NCBI GenBank assembly: GCA_027307195.1
Contig: DAHUXL010000178.1
Location: forward strand, 1-40,557
Source of the DNA: Rhodanobacter sp.
GTDB lineage: Bacteria; Pseudomonadota; Gammaproteobacteria; Xanthomonadales; Rhodanobacteraceae
Length of the DNA stretch: 40,557 nucleotides
Direction: 5' to 3'
Shown here one piece after another: positions 26,224-34,290 of this stretch. Position 1 is the stretch's first letter; the number at the start of each line of letters is the position of its first letter. Below the pieces are notes generated by a model. The model made no database searches. It was not told the DNA's origin and worked only from the letters and a program-made list of their open reading frames with translations. Made by a program: the position numbers and the translations under genes.

Positions 26224-28525
26224 GCGGCGCCATCAGGATCGACAGGCAGAAGTGGAACGCCACGCCAAGACTTACCGTGAGCCCGATCGCGCGCAGCACC
26301 GGAATCGTGGCCCAGGCCAGCATGCCGAACACCAGCAGCGCGGACAGCACGCACACGATGGTCGCGTGCAGGGTGCGCCGCTGCTCGGCCGGGTCGCCGG
26401 TATCGCGCTCGAAGAACAGCGCGTAGTGCAGGCCGAGGCCACCGGCAAGAATCAGCGCGACCAGGTGGAACAGCGAGATCTCGACGCCGGCCACGCGTTC
26501 CACCGCCAGCACCAGGAATGTCGCCAAGGTCATCGGCGCCAGTACATGCCATGCGCGACGCAGGCTGCGCAACGAGATCGTGATGGTAAGTACCAGCAGG
26601 ATCGCGGCGACCAGCAAGGCCTGCAGGATGCGCGTGCGGTAATCGACCACCAGCGACTCGGAGGCCGCCTTCAGGTCGAGCAGGCGTACCCTGCCGTGGG
26701 TGTTTTCACCGAGCGCCTGCAAGCCAGCCACGTCGTGCACGCCGCTGACCGTACCCAGCCCGAGCCAGTGCCCGTCCCGCTGCACCAGCATCGCGGCGAG
26801 TCGCTGGCCCAGCGGGGTCTGCGCATAGCGCTCGGGTATCAGCGGTGGCAGCGCGCGGGCCGCCTGCACATCATCGAGGAACGGCTGGAACAGATCGGGG
26901 CGGAACGGCAGGCCCTGCAATGCTTCGTGCAGGGACTGTTGCAGCGTGGCGCGATCCGGCAGCTTCTGCTGACGTGCCTGTTGCAAGGCCACCGTCGGCA
27001 GGTAGCGCGACGGCAGTTCCAGCGAGTCGACCGCATGTTTCGCCACCAGCGCGTCCACCTGCGGCTGCAACTGTTCCGACAGCGCCAGCACGCCTTGCTC
27101 GCTCGATGCCTGCAGCACCAGCAGGTAGCGCACGTCCGGCGCGCCGAGCGCCTCGCGCAGGCGTGCGTCGTGCTGCAGCATCTCCTGCGGCAGCGGCGTC
27201 AGCGCGGCGAGGTTGTTCTGCCAGAACGAGCCACGCGCCCCAGCCAGCATCAGCATGATCGCCAGCGCCACCACGATGGGAATCCAGCGCGGCCGCGGCA
27301 GGCGGTCGACCAACGCGCGCGCGCGCGCCAGCCAGCGCATGTCGGCCACGTCGCGCACGCGCGACGGCAACAGATGCGACAGCAGGTAACGCGTGCTGAA
27401 GCCGGCCACCAGCAGGCCAACGATGGTGAACACCGCCAGCTGCTTCAAGCCGTTCACGCCCGACGCGTAGAACGCCAGGTAGGCAATGCAGGCCGAGGCG
27501 ATCGCAGTCAGCAGCAGCGGCCACAACGCGCGCGCGCTCTGCACCGCATCCTCGCCCGCGCGGCGATGGCTGAGCACGCGGATCGGATACTCCTGCGCTA
27601 CGCCGAGCAGGGTGAAGCCGAACGCCAGAGTGATGCCGTGCACTTCGGAAAACGCCACGGTCAGCGCGGCGATGCCGGCCAGCGCGGCACTGGCGATCGG
27701 CAGAGCGGACAACAGCAGCGAGCTGAAGCTGCGATATGCCAGCAGCAACAACGCGATGAAACCCACGGTGGAGATGCGCCCGATCCAGTCGGCCTGGTGC
27801 CGCGTCTGCGCGCCGACCACCACGCTGAAATAGCCCGGCCCGCTCAGCTCGAGTTTCGCGCCGGCACTGCCGGGCAACGCATGGAAGGCCTGCTGGATGC
27901 CGTCGATCGCCTGCTGCTGCGCGCCCGGATCGAAACCGGCGGCGACCGTCTGCACCAGCAGCAAAGCCTCGTTCTGCGGCGAGAACCACACACCCTCGCG
28001 CACGTCCGGCGACTTCGCCGGCGCCCACAATTCGGCCAGCTTGAGCACCTCCAAAGTGGGATCGCGCGGCAACAGCCCTTTCAGCAGGCCCGCTGCCGGC
28101 GAGGACAGGTCATCCAGTCGCTGCTGCAGCTGATCGGCCAGATACGCCTCGTCCAGCGGCTGCGTGTCCAGCGTCGGCGACAGCAGGTAGCGATACGGCA
28201 GCAGGCTGTTGTCCAGCGCGCCGAGGTCGAAACTGCCGTTGAGTACCTGGCTGTAGCGCTTGTCGTTCTTCAGCGCCGCGGCGAGGCCATGGCTCAGCAC
28301 GGCCAGTTGCGTGTCGGACTGGCCCGAAATGGATACCAGCAGCAGGCGCGAGCCGGGCCCGTCACCGACCTGCTCCATCAGCAGGCGCTGATCCGGTGTG
28401 GTCGGCGCCGGCATGAAGCTGCGCAGGTCGGTGCTGATCTTCAGGCGCTGGCTGACCATCCAGCCGAGCCCGGCCAAGGCCAGCAGCCATGCGATCAGCA
28501 GCGTCGCGCGGGTGCCCCGGCGCAT
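26207..28525 (-). CDS. MMPL-family exporter of the aryl polyene cluster
   Basis: A 772-residue inner-membrane protein of the MMPL/RND-like superfamily (COG4258 predicted exporter). It shows two repeated halves, each with one N-terminal helix, a large periplasmic domain and a block of helices. Half one starts LLIAWLLALAGLGWMVSQRL then STDLRSFMP; half two begins around residue 410 with RPRWIPIVVALAIMLMLAGA. Members of this family occur in almost all aryl polyene clusters and are thought to extract or export the lipid-linked pigment. The ATG at 28525 sits 2 bases after the LolA-like stop; an in-frame GTG at 28546 is the alternative. Typical RND exporters are over 1000 residues, so this shorter type is in line with its own family. 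Confidence 0.9.
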   Translation of the reverse strand: MRRGTRATLLIAWLLALAGLGWMVSQRLKISTDLRSFMPAPTTPDQRLLMEQVGDGPGSRLLLVSISGQSDTQLAVLSHGLAAALKNDKRYSQVLNGSFDLGALDNSLLPYRYLLSPTLDTQPLDEAYLADQLQQRLDDLSSPAAGLLKGLLPRDPTLEVLKLAELWAPAKSPDVREGVWFSPQNEALLLVQTVAAGFDPGAQQQAIDGIQQAFHALPGSAGAKLELSGPGYFSVVVGAQTRHQADWIGRISTVGFIALLLLAYRSFSSLLLSALPIASAALAGIAALTVAFSEVHGITLAFGFTLLGVAQEYPIRVLSHRRAGEDAVQSARALWPLLLTAIASACIAYLAFYASGVNGLKQLAVFTIVGLLVAGFSTRYLLSHLLPSRVRDVADMRWLARARALVDRLPRPRWIPIVVALAIMLMLAGARGSFWQNNLAALTPLPQEMLQHDARLREALGAPDVRYLLVLQASSEQGVLALSEQLQPQVDALVAKHAVDSLELPSRYLPTVALQQARQQKLPDRATLQQSLHEALQGLPFRPDLFQPFLDDVQAARALPPLIPERYAQTPLGQRLAAMLVQRDGHWLGLGTVSGVHDVAGLQALGENTHGRVRLLDLKAASESLVVDYRTRILQALLVAAILLVLTITISLRSLRRAWHVLAPMTLATFLVLAVERVAGVEISLFHLVALILAGGLGLHYALFFERDTGDPAEQRRTLHATIVCVLSALLVFGMLAWATIPVLRAIGLTVSLGVAFHFCLSILMAPHAAED

Positions 28526-28527
28526 GC

Positions 28528-29184
28528 TCAGGGCGTGCCCTGGCACAGCGCCTGCAACGCCTCGCGGGTGGGCTGCGCCGGCATCTTCGTCGCCAGCGTG
28601 CCGAGCAGGTCGATCGCGACGTCGCCGTCGGCTTCCTGCATGTGCATGCAGCGCGACTCCTTCGCGTAGCCGTCGATGGTGATGCTGGCGACGGTCTTCG
28701 CCACTTTCGCGTCACGCGGCAGCAAGGTCAGCGTCCACGCGGCGGCGGCATCACCGGCTTGCCTGACCTCGAACGCCTGCTGCAGTCGGCCGGCATCGCC
28801 ACTGAGCAACGCCACGAAACTGTCCAGCAGCACCTGCAGCTGCGGCGCGCGCTTCAGGGAAAAATGACGCGGGCTTTTGCCGACGCGCTGCTGGGTCACC
28901 TCGCCGTTGGCGATGGTGGCGGTTTCCTGTTGCGGATGATCGACGCGCCGCTGCAGCTGATCGCCACCCAGCCACGACAACTCGCCGGACACCACCAGCG
29001 GCCGCTCCAGCACCTGCAGGAAGCGCGCCTCGGCGAACGCCGTATGCGCCGGTGCCGGTTGGCCCAGTGCGGCAATCAGGGCCTGCGGGGATGACGTGGC
29101 AGCAGCCGGCTCAGACGCCGACGCGCTCGCCCACAGCGGCAGCAGCAGACTCAGCAGCAACAGGCGTGTCTTGCCAGAAATCAT
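28528..29184 (-). CDS. LolA-like outer-membrane lipoprotein carrier of the pigment cluster
   Basis: A 218-residue periplasmic protein with a signal peptide (GKTRLLLLSLLLPLWASASA, cleavage after about residue 23) and a LolA-like domain: FAEARFLQVLERPLVVSGELSWLGGDQLQRRV, then QQRVGKSPRHFSLKRAPQL. LolA proteins ferry lipidated cargo across the periplasm; this cluster-specific version is expected to carry the aryl polyene lipid between the MMPL exporter and the outer membrane. The best start, ATG at 29184, overlaps the acyltransferase end by 74 bases, which is unusual but required to keep the signal peptide. The gene ends 2 bases before the exporter start. Confidence 0.85.
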   Translation of the reverse strand: MISGKTRLLLLSLLLPLWASASASEPAAATSSPQALIAALGQPAPAHTAFAEARFLQVLERPLVVSGELSWLGGDQLQRRVDHPQQETATIANGEVTQQRVGKSPRHFSLKRAPQLQVLLDSFVALLSGDAGRLQQAFEVRQAGDAAAAWTLTLLPRDAKVAKTVASITIDGYAKESRCMHMQEADGDVAIDLLGTLATKMPAQPTREALQALCQGTP

Positions 29185-30067
29185 AGAAATTGAACCAGTT
29201 GTAGGGAGCGACATGGATGTAATGTTCCAGCCGTCGAGCATAACCGGCGATGAGCGCATCCAGTGCCGGGCCGCGGTTGTTGCGCGGGATGTCCACCCGG
29301 TCGGCCAGCGGCTCGAAGATCAACCGATAACGGTTGCCGCCCAGGTACAGGCCGAAGCACAGCACCACCGGCACCTGCAGCGCCTGCGCCAGCAGCCACG
29401 GACTGATCGGGAACGGTGCGGGTGAGCCGAGGAGCTCGGTCCGTCGCAACACCTCGTGGCCGCGGCCGCGATCGGCCAGCATCGCCACCACCGCACCGCT
29501 CTGGCAGGCCTCGGCCATCGCCAGTGCGATCGAGGTGCCGTCCTGCGCCGCATCGATCACGCACGCACCCACCTCCGGCGCCAGCGCCTCCAGCAACTCG
29601 GTCATCGCCGGTGTCTTCTGCTTGTCCAGCACCACTCGCAACGGCAGCTCCGGCCGGCGTGCGCCGATCGCGCGCAACGCCTCGAAGCTGCCCTGATGCG
29701 AACCGAACAGCAGCACGCCCCGACCCTGCGCGATGCGCTCGTCGAGCAGCTCCAGTCCCTGCATCTCGATCTGGAAGGGTTTCTCGCCGTGCGCCAGCAG
29801 GAAGATCCGGTCCAGGATCGTCGCGGCGAAACAGTGGATGTGCTTCAGGACCTGCCATGGCGTGACCGGCCGGCCGAACGCACGCTGCAAGTACTGCTTC
29901 GAGGCCAACCGCTCCGGCCCGCGGCGCAGGTAGAAGTACAGCGTGATCGGGTACAGACACAGCCGGCCCAGCCGGCGCCCGCCGTACAGCGCGATCGCGC
30001 GGATCAGCCAGAGCGCGAAACGGCCGCCACCTTCCGGACGACTCTGCCAATGCTCGTCCGCGCTCAT
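29111..30067 (-). CDS. LpxL/HtrB-like lysophospholipid acyltransferase (aryl polyene type)
   Basis: A 318-residue inner-membrane-associated acyltransferase of the lipid A acyltransferase family. The catalytic H-x4-E motif is seen in GSHQGSFEALRAIG, with GRGVLLFGSHQ before it and VAMLADRGRGHE after it. The C-terminal NWFNFYDFW is characteristic of the aryl polyene branch. The likely role is transfer of the finished polyene acyl chain from ACP to a lipid or glycerol-phosphate acceptor. The start ATG overlaps the dehydratase stop (ATGA, 30064-30067). Its last 74 bases are shared with the LolA-like gene. Confidence 0.9.
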   Translation of the reverse strand: MSADEHWQSRPEGGGRFALWLIRAIALYGGRRLGRLCLYPITLYFYLRRGPERLASKQYLQRAFGRPVTPWQVLKHIHCFAATILDRIFLLAHGEKPFQIEMQGLELLDERIAQGRGVLLFGSHQGSFEALRAIGARRPELPLRVVLDKQKTPAMTELLEALAPEVGACVIDAAQDGTSIALAMAEACQSGAVVAMLADRGRGHEVLRRTELLGSPAPFPISPWLLAQALQVPVVLCFGLYLGGNRYRLIFEPLADRVDIPRNNRGPALDALIAGYARRLEHYIHVAPYNWFNFYDFWQDTPVAAESAAAAVGERVGV

Positions 30068-30387
30068 GGCGCGCCCTCGATCATGCCGCGTGCCAGCAGG
30101 ATGTCGTCACGCCGAATCTCGAAGCGGAATCGCGCGCGCTCCGCATCCGCTTCCGTCAAACGCAGCGTGGCGACCTGATCCGGCAGCAACGGCGCCATGA
30201 ATTTCGCCTCCAGTACACCGGCCAGCCGCTGTCCGCGCCAGGCACGCAGCGCCAGCGCCAGCTGCTCCAGCAGGATCACGCCCGGTACCAGCGGCTGGCC
30301 CGGAAAATGGCCGGGCAACGCCGGATGCTTCGCGTCGATGCACAGCGTCTGCTCGAAACCCGCTTCATCAAGGCCCGTTCCGCTCAT
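30064..30387 (-). CDS. Hotdog dehydratase (ApeI-like, FabA/FabZ fold)
   Basis: A 107-residue hotdog protein with the FabZ-type catalytic stretch HPALPGHFPGQPLVPGVILL, where H27 in HFPG is the expected catalytic His. It is shorter than FabZ (about 150) and matches the small ApeI-type subunit of aryl polyene systems, which works as a heteromer with ApeP, here encoded at 25789-26223. Both ends overlap neighbours by ATGA: its start with the membrane-protein stop (30384-30387) and its stop with the acyltransferase start. The frame extends upstream in a shadow of the previous gene. Confidence 0.88.
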   Translation of the reverse strand: MSGTGLDEAGFEQTLCIDAKHPALPGHFPGQPLVPGVILLEQLALALRAWRGQRLAGVLEAKFMAPLLPDQVATLRLTEADAERARFRFEIRRDDILLARGMIEGAP

Positions 30388-31103
30388 GACGTCACCGCCC
30401 CTTTGCCGCGCAACAGCTGCGGCCAGTGCAGGGCCAGCTGCAGCAGCATGTCGTGCAGGCCGGGATGGCTCAGGTGGCGCAACCGCCAGCGGCGATAGCC
30501 GTATTCGAGCAGGAATGCGGCAGCCAGCAATGCATAGCAGCCCAGATGCAGCCACATCGCCGCCCAGCGTTCGGGCACCTGCAAGGGCGAGGCGATGCTG
30601 AAGCGCACCAGCAGGCCGCTGTGTTCGGCGCACAGCAGCAACACGCTCAACAGCAGTGCCTGTGCGCCCAGCAACAGCGTCCAGAACCAGGTGATCTGGC
30701 GTGCGTAATCGGCCACGCCCGTCTGCTGCAGGCGCTCGGGGCCTTCAATCGCCACGATGAAGCGCGCCACCAGCGGTTCGGCCCTGCCCAGCGTCCGGCC
30801 AAACCAGCACGCCAGCAGCGCATTGATCAGCACCGGCACGGCTTCCAGCAGCAAACCGGCAAAGCCGTACAGCGACAGCAGCAACAGCGCGGCGAGCGCG
30901 CCCAGCCAGACCAGCCACGGTGCCGCGCGAAGGGTGAGCAGGCGCGGCAACATCAGCACGGTCAGCAGCAGGGCCAGCGCCAGCAACGGGAACACTTGCC
31001 GATGCGTCACCGCCCCGGCAATCGCCAGCAACGGGTACGCCGGCAGCAACAGCAACGCATAGCGCCGCGGGGTGCTTTCAAGCGAAGGAGAAACAGAGCT
31101 CAT
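30384..31103 (-). CDS. COG4648-type membrane protein of the aryl polyene cluster
   Basis: A 239-residue inner-membrane protein with about six hydrophobic helices (near residues 15-32, 38-55, 60-80, 82-100, 138-162 and 186-207). It ends with the conserved basic segment EYGYRRWRLRHLSHPG and LQLALHWPQLLRG, typical of COG4648 predicted membrane proteins found in aryl polyene clusters, where some databases wrongly label it as a gyrase subunit. The biochemical role is unknown; it may help transfer or anchor the ACP-bound product. Its start lies 100 bases after the ACP stop; no gene or strong hairpin is apparent in that gap. Confidence 0.83.
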   Translation of the reverse strand: MSSVSPSLESTPRRYALLLLPAYPLLAIAGAVTHRQVFPLLALALLLTVLMLPRLLTLRAAPWLVWLGALAALLLLSLYGFAGLLLEAVPVLINALLACWFGRTLGRAEPLVARFIVAIEGPERLQQTGVADYARQITWFWTLLLGAQALLLSVLLLCAEHSGLLVRFSIASPLQVPERWAAMWLHLGCYALLAAAFLLEYGYRRWRLRHLSHPGLHDMLLQLALHWPQLLRGKGAVTS

Positions 31104-31203
31104 GCCGGGTTCCGCGAAGGCTCCGCCGAAACCACAAGCCTGCCACTGACGACGGAATGCGGCGTGACGATCACGGCGTTGACGGCGTGGGTAAGCGCCG
31201 GCC

Positions 31204-31473
31204 TCAGCCGACGCGGTTCTGCTCGACATGCGCCGACAAGGTGCGCAGGCTGGTGAATATCTGCTTGTTGTCGGGGTTGTCCGAGCGCAACTGGAATCCG
31301 TAGCGCCTGGACACGGCCAGCGCGATTTCCAGCGCATCGATGGAATCCAGTCCCAGCTCGCCGCCGAACAGCGGGGCATCGGGATCGATCTGCTCCGGTA
31401 TCACGCTCTCGAGATTCAGGCATTCCACGATCAACGTGGCCAATTCGTGCTGTGCCGCTGTCTGCTCTGCCAT
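31204..31473 (-). CDS. Acyl carrier protein of the aryl polyene cluster
   Basis: An 89-residue acyl carrier protein. The phosphopantetheine attachment motif is GELGLDSIDALEIALAV, with S44 as the modified serine. It is acidic and helical, and matches the XanC/ApeE type. It should carry the aryl starter and the growing polyene. It is the first gene of the minus arm, reading towards the membrane protein and dehydratase. Only one ACP is found in the window, whereas many aryl polyene clusters encode two. The start ATG is at 31471-31473; longer upstream starts would cross the divergent chorismatase promoter. Confidence 0.92.
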   Translation of the reverse strand: MAEQTAAQHELATLIVECLNLESVIPEQIDPDAPLFGGELGLDSIDALEIALAVSRRYGFQLRSDNPDNKQIFTSLRTLSAHVEQNRVG

Positions 31474-31565
31474 GCTCGATTCCGTACACCTGTTGCATTG
31501 CCTCCCCCCGGTGGCATTGGGCGCGGAGTGTAACATAGCGCCCTTGTCGTTCCCGGTTGTACTCC
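31474..31565. promoter_or_regulatory. Divergent promoter region, ACP / xanB2-like gene
   Basis: About 92 bases separate the two divergent genes. On the minus strand GCTATGTTACACT offers a -10-like TATGTT, but its -35 match is weak. On the plus strand TAACAT near 31532 is a possible -10. No palindrome stands out. The main regulatory site of the minus arm probably lies here. Confidence 0.4.
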
Positions 31566-32558
31566 ATGATTCAGGGATGTGAAAACCCGCAGATGGACCC
31601 GCTGCCGCGCCGCGCGCCGCGGGTGTCCTACCGCTTCGCCGAGGTCGCCAGCACGCTGGATGAACCTGGCACGCTGGCCGTGTTCGGCTTCGCCGCGGAC
31701 GCTCCGGCATGCACCGACCCCCGCTATCTGCAAGTCGCGCTGGAAGGCTTCGACGCACCGGCGCCGCTGGAGCTTTGGCAGGTCGACGCGCCGGTCAGTT
31801 ACGGCCGTGACCGTGCGCTGCACTGGTCGACCGGTGGCGGCTGGCTGTTCGCCGCGATCGAGCTGGATGAACGCGAGCACGGGGACGCCACCACCACAGC
31901 GAAGTTGGCCTACGAGCAGTTGCACCACTTCGTGGCGGCCCGCGGCGCGCAGCATGTGCTGCGCGTGTGGAACTATCTCGGCGCGATCAATCATGGTGAA
32001 GGTGACGCCGAGCGCTACAAGCATTTCTGCGACGGTCGTGCCGCCGGCATGGGCGATTTCTTCGCCGAAGGCTTTCCTGCCGCTACCGCGATCGGCCACC
32101 ACGGCGATCCGCAGCGCCTGCAGGTCTACCTGCTGGCCTGCGACCAGGGCGGCACGCGGGTGGAAAATCCGCGCCAGGTCAGCGCCTGGCGCTACCCGCG
32201 CCAGTATGGCCGCACGCCGCCAAGCTTCGCCCGCGCGATGGCGCTACCGGCGCTTGATGCACTGGCGATCTCCGGCACCGCCGCGGTGGTCGGGCATGCC
32301 TCGGCACACCACGACGATCTGGATGCCCAGCTCGACGAAACCCTGACCAACCTCGAAGCCTTGCTGGCCAGCGCCGACATGGCCGCCGGCTTCGATACCC
32401 ACTCGCCACTGAAAGCCTATGTGCGCCACAGCACCGACGCCCAGCACGTGCGCGATTTCCTCAAGCGCCGGCTGCCCGGTGTACCGGTGCTTCTGCTGCA
32501 TGGCGACATCTGCCGCAGTGAGCTGCTGGTGGAGATCGACGGCTGGCGTTACGCCTGA
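31566..32558 (+). CDS. xanB2: XanB2-type chorismatase (3-hydroxybenzoate/4-hydroxybenzoate synthase)
   Basis: A 330-residue enzyme of the XanB2/Hyg5/FkbO family, which hydrolyses chorismate. XanB2 yields 3-hydroxybenzoate, the aryl starter of xanthomonadin, and 4-hydroxybenzoate, a ubiquinone precursor. Signatures seen are RVWNYLGAINHGEGDAERYK, FCDGRAAGM, WRYPRQYGRTPPSFARA and the C-terminal VLLLHGDICRSELLVEIDG, with YVRHSTDAQHVRDFL before it. Length matches XanB2 (about 330). The ATG at 31566 was used; the ATG at 31593 (MDPLPRRAPRVSYRF) is equally possible and neither has a clear ribosome site. The gene diverges from the ACP gene, tying starter supply to the cluster, and its last 10 bases overlap the end of the convergent small membrane protein. 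Confidence 0.9.
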   Translation: MIQGCENPQMDPLPRRAPRVSYRFAEVASTLDEPGTLAVFGFAADAPACTDPRYLQVALEGFDAPAPLELWQVDAPVSYGRDRALHWSTGGGWLFAAIELDEREHGDATTTAKLAYEQLHHFVAARGAQHVLRVWNYLGAINHGEGDAERYKHFCDGRAAGMGDFFAEGFPAATAIGHHGDPQRLQVYLLACDQGGTRVENPRQVSAWRYPRQYGRTPPSFARAMALPALDALAISGTAAVVGHASAHHDDLDAQLDETLTNLEALLASADMAAGFDTHSPLKAYVRHSTDAQHVRDFLKRRLPGVPVLLLHGDICRSELLVEIDGWRYA

Positions 32559-32785
32559 CCGGATGTGCCACGACCGGCACGGCGTGCAACCCACTCCCAG
32601 CCAAGGAAGGTGACGCCCCAGTGCAGATAGATCGCGTACAACATGTCGCTGATTGAATGCGCATGCGCAGCCATCGCCAGAAACACATGCAGCATGTAGG
32701 CCACGGCGGTCAGCGTGATCAGCCAGCCGGCCAGGGTCACTGGCCGATGCACCCAGCCGAACGGAACAAACCAGACCTGCGCCAT
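32549..32785 (-). CDS. Small two-helix membrane protein
   Basis: A 78-residue protein with two or three predicted hydrophobic segments (about residues 17-35, VTLAGWLITLTAVAYMLHVFL, and 46-63, SDMLYAIYLHWGVTFLGW) and a short basic tail (RRAGRG). A strong AGGAGG about 5 bases before the ATG argues that it is a real gene. I do not recognise a family, and the role is unknown. Its stop overlaps the xanB2-like 3' end by 10 bases in convergent orientation. It is downstream of glmU (minus strand) only in orientation, not in position, since glmU ends 60 bases to the right, so read-through from glmU could express it. Confidence 0.75.
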   Translation of the reverse strand: MAQVWFVPFGWVHRPVTLAGWLITLTAVAYMLHVFLAMAAHAHSISDMLYAIYLHWGVTFLGWEWVARRAGRGTSGQA

Positions 32786-32844
32786 GTGACCTCCTGTGCG
32801 CGAACGACACGTCCGCGTGGGTCAACATGATGGCAGCGGTCGAC

Positions 32845-34218
32845 CTACTTCGGTGCCTTCAGTGGCCGCTTCCAGCCCGGAAAGGTTTGCTGCCGGCCAC
32901 GCGCCACGGTCAATTCGCCTTCTGGCGCATCGTGCGTGATCACCGAGCCGGCGCCGATGGTGGCCTGCGCGCCAATCGTCACCGGCGCCACCAGTGCGCT
33001 GTTGGAGCCGATGAAGGCACCGTCGCCGATGCAGGTCACGAACTTGTTCACGCCATCGTAGTTGCAGGTGATGGTGCCGGCGCCGACGTTGACGCCACGG
33101 CCGATCTCGGCGTCGCCCAGGTAGCTCAGGTGATTGGCCTTGCTGTCTTCGCCAAGACGAGTCTTCTTGATTTCGACGAAGTTGCCCACGTGTACGCCGG
33201 CATCCAGTTCGGTGCCCGGACGCAGCCGTGCGAACGGCCCGATCGTGCAGGGGCCATGGGTGACCACGCCGTCCAGATCGCAGTGCGACTGCACGACAGT
33301 GCCGGCGGCCAGCTGCACGTCTTTCAGACGGGTGAAGGCGCCGATGCGCACGTCGTCACCGAGCACCACATGGCCTTCGAGGATCACGTCGATGTCGAAC
33401 TCGACGTCACGGCCGGCCACGACTGTGCCGCGCACGTCGATGCGCGAGGGGTCGGCCAGTCGCACGCCATCGGCCAGCAGCGCATGGACGGCGCGTTGGC
33501 GATACGCCGCTTCCAGCTCGGTCAACTGCAGCGGATTGTTGGCGCCGGCGGCTTCTATCGGATCGGCGCATTCGACGCTGAGCGCGCCACGACCTTCTTC
33601 GGCCGCCATGCCGAAGATGTCGGTAAGGTAATACTCGCCTTGCGCGTTGTTGCGATCGAGCCGCTTGATCCAGCCACGCAACGCCTTCGCATCGGCGATG
33701 AGGATGCCGGTGTTGACCAGGTTGACGGCGCGCTGGTCGGCGTCGGCATCCTTCTCCTCGATCACCGCGCGCACCTTGCCGTTGCCGTCGCACAGTACGC
33801 GGCCGTAGCCGCGCGGATCGACTAGCCGGGTGGTGAGCAGGCTGAAGCCGCCTTCGGCCTGCTCCAGTTGCCGCAGCGTCGCCACCTGGGTCAGCGGCAC
33901 GTCGCCGTACAACACCAGCACGCGTGCCTCCGCAGGCACGCCAGCGAGCGCCTGCCCCACCGCATGACCGGTACCCAGCCGTTCGGCCTGCAGCACCCAG
34001 CGCAGATCGGGTTGATCGGCAAACGCCGCCTGCACCTGCTCACCGCAATGACCGTAGACGACGTGGATGTTGGCCGGTTGCAGCACGCGCGCGGCCGCCA
34101 TCACATGCGCGAGCAAGGGTCGGCCGGCCAGCGGCATCAGCACCTTGGCCCGGTTCGATTTCATCCGCGTGCCAGCGCCGGCGGCGAGGATGATGATGTG
34201 CAGTGGTGCGTTGTTCAT
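32845..34218 (-). CDS. glmU: Bifunctional UDP-N-acetylglucosamine pyrophosphorylase / glucosamine-1-phosphate N-acetyltransferase
   Basis: A 457-residue cytoplasmic enzyme making UDP-GlcNAc in two steps for peptidoglycan and lipid A. The N-terminal nucleotidyltransferase has [28 protein letters not shown], and [11 protein letters not shown]. The C-terminal left-handed beta-helix carries hexapeptide repeats from about residue 250, with [25 protein letters not shown] and [15 protein letters not shown]. Length matches E. coli GlmU (456). The start is the ATG at 34216-34218; the open frame upstream is not homologous. In many gammaproteobacteria glmU lies just after the atp operon, as here, with one small gene between. 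Confidence 0.97.
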   Translation of the reverse strand: MNNAPLHIIILAAGAGTRMKSNRAKVLMPLAGRPLLAHVMAAARVLQPANIHVVYGHCGEQVQAAFADQPDLRWVLQAERLGTGHAVGQALAGVPAEARVLVLYGDVPLTQVATLRQLEQAEGGFSLLTTRLVDPRGYGRVLCDGNGKVRAVIEEKDADADQRAVNLVNTGILIADAKALRGWIKRLDRNNAQGEYYLTDIFGMAAEEGRGALSVECADPIEAAGANNPLQLTELEAAYRQRAVHALLADGVRLADPSRIDVRGTVVAGRDVEFDIDVILEGHVVLGDDVRIGAFTRLKDVQLAAGTVVQSHCDLDGVVTHGPCTIGPFARLRPGTELDAGVHVGNFVEIKKTRLGEDSKANHLSYLGDAEIGRGVNVGAGTITCNYDGVNKFVTCIGDGAFIGSNSALVAPVTIGAQATIGAGSVITHDAPEGELTVARGRQQTFPGWKRPLKAPK

Positions 34219-34290
34219 GGTGGTCGGCCCTGACGCGTCTCGATCAAAAAGCATAGCAGCCAGTTCTGCGCTGGCTAGGACAGCCGTGGC

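Noticed and set aside
25793..28669. A 958-codon plus-strand frame opposite the MMPL exporter and dehydratase
   Set aside because: It is Arg/Gln/His-rich without hydrophobic or domain structure, while the minus strand encodes a typical exporter with two membrane halves.
31100..31567. A 155-codon minus-strand frame across the ACP gene and its promoter
   Set aside because: It is out of frame with the ACP, whose GLDSIDALE motif is clear, and shows no homology of its own.
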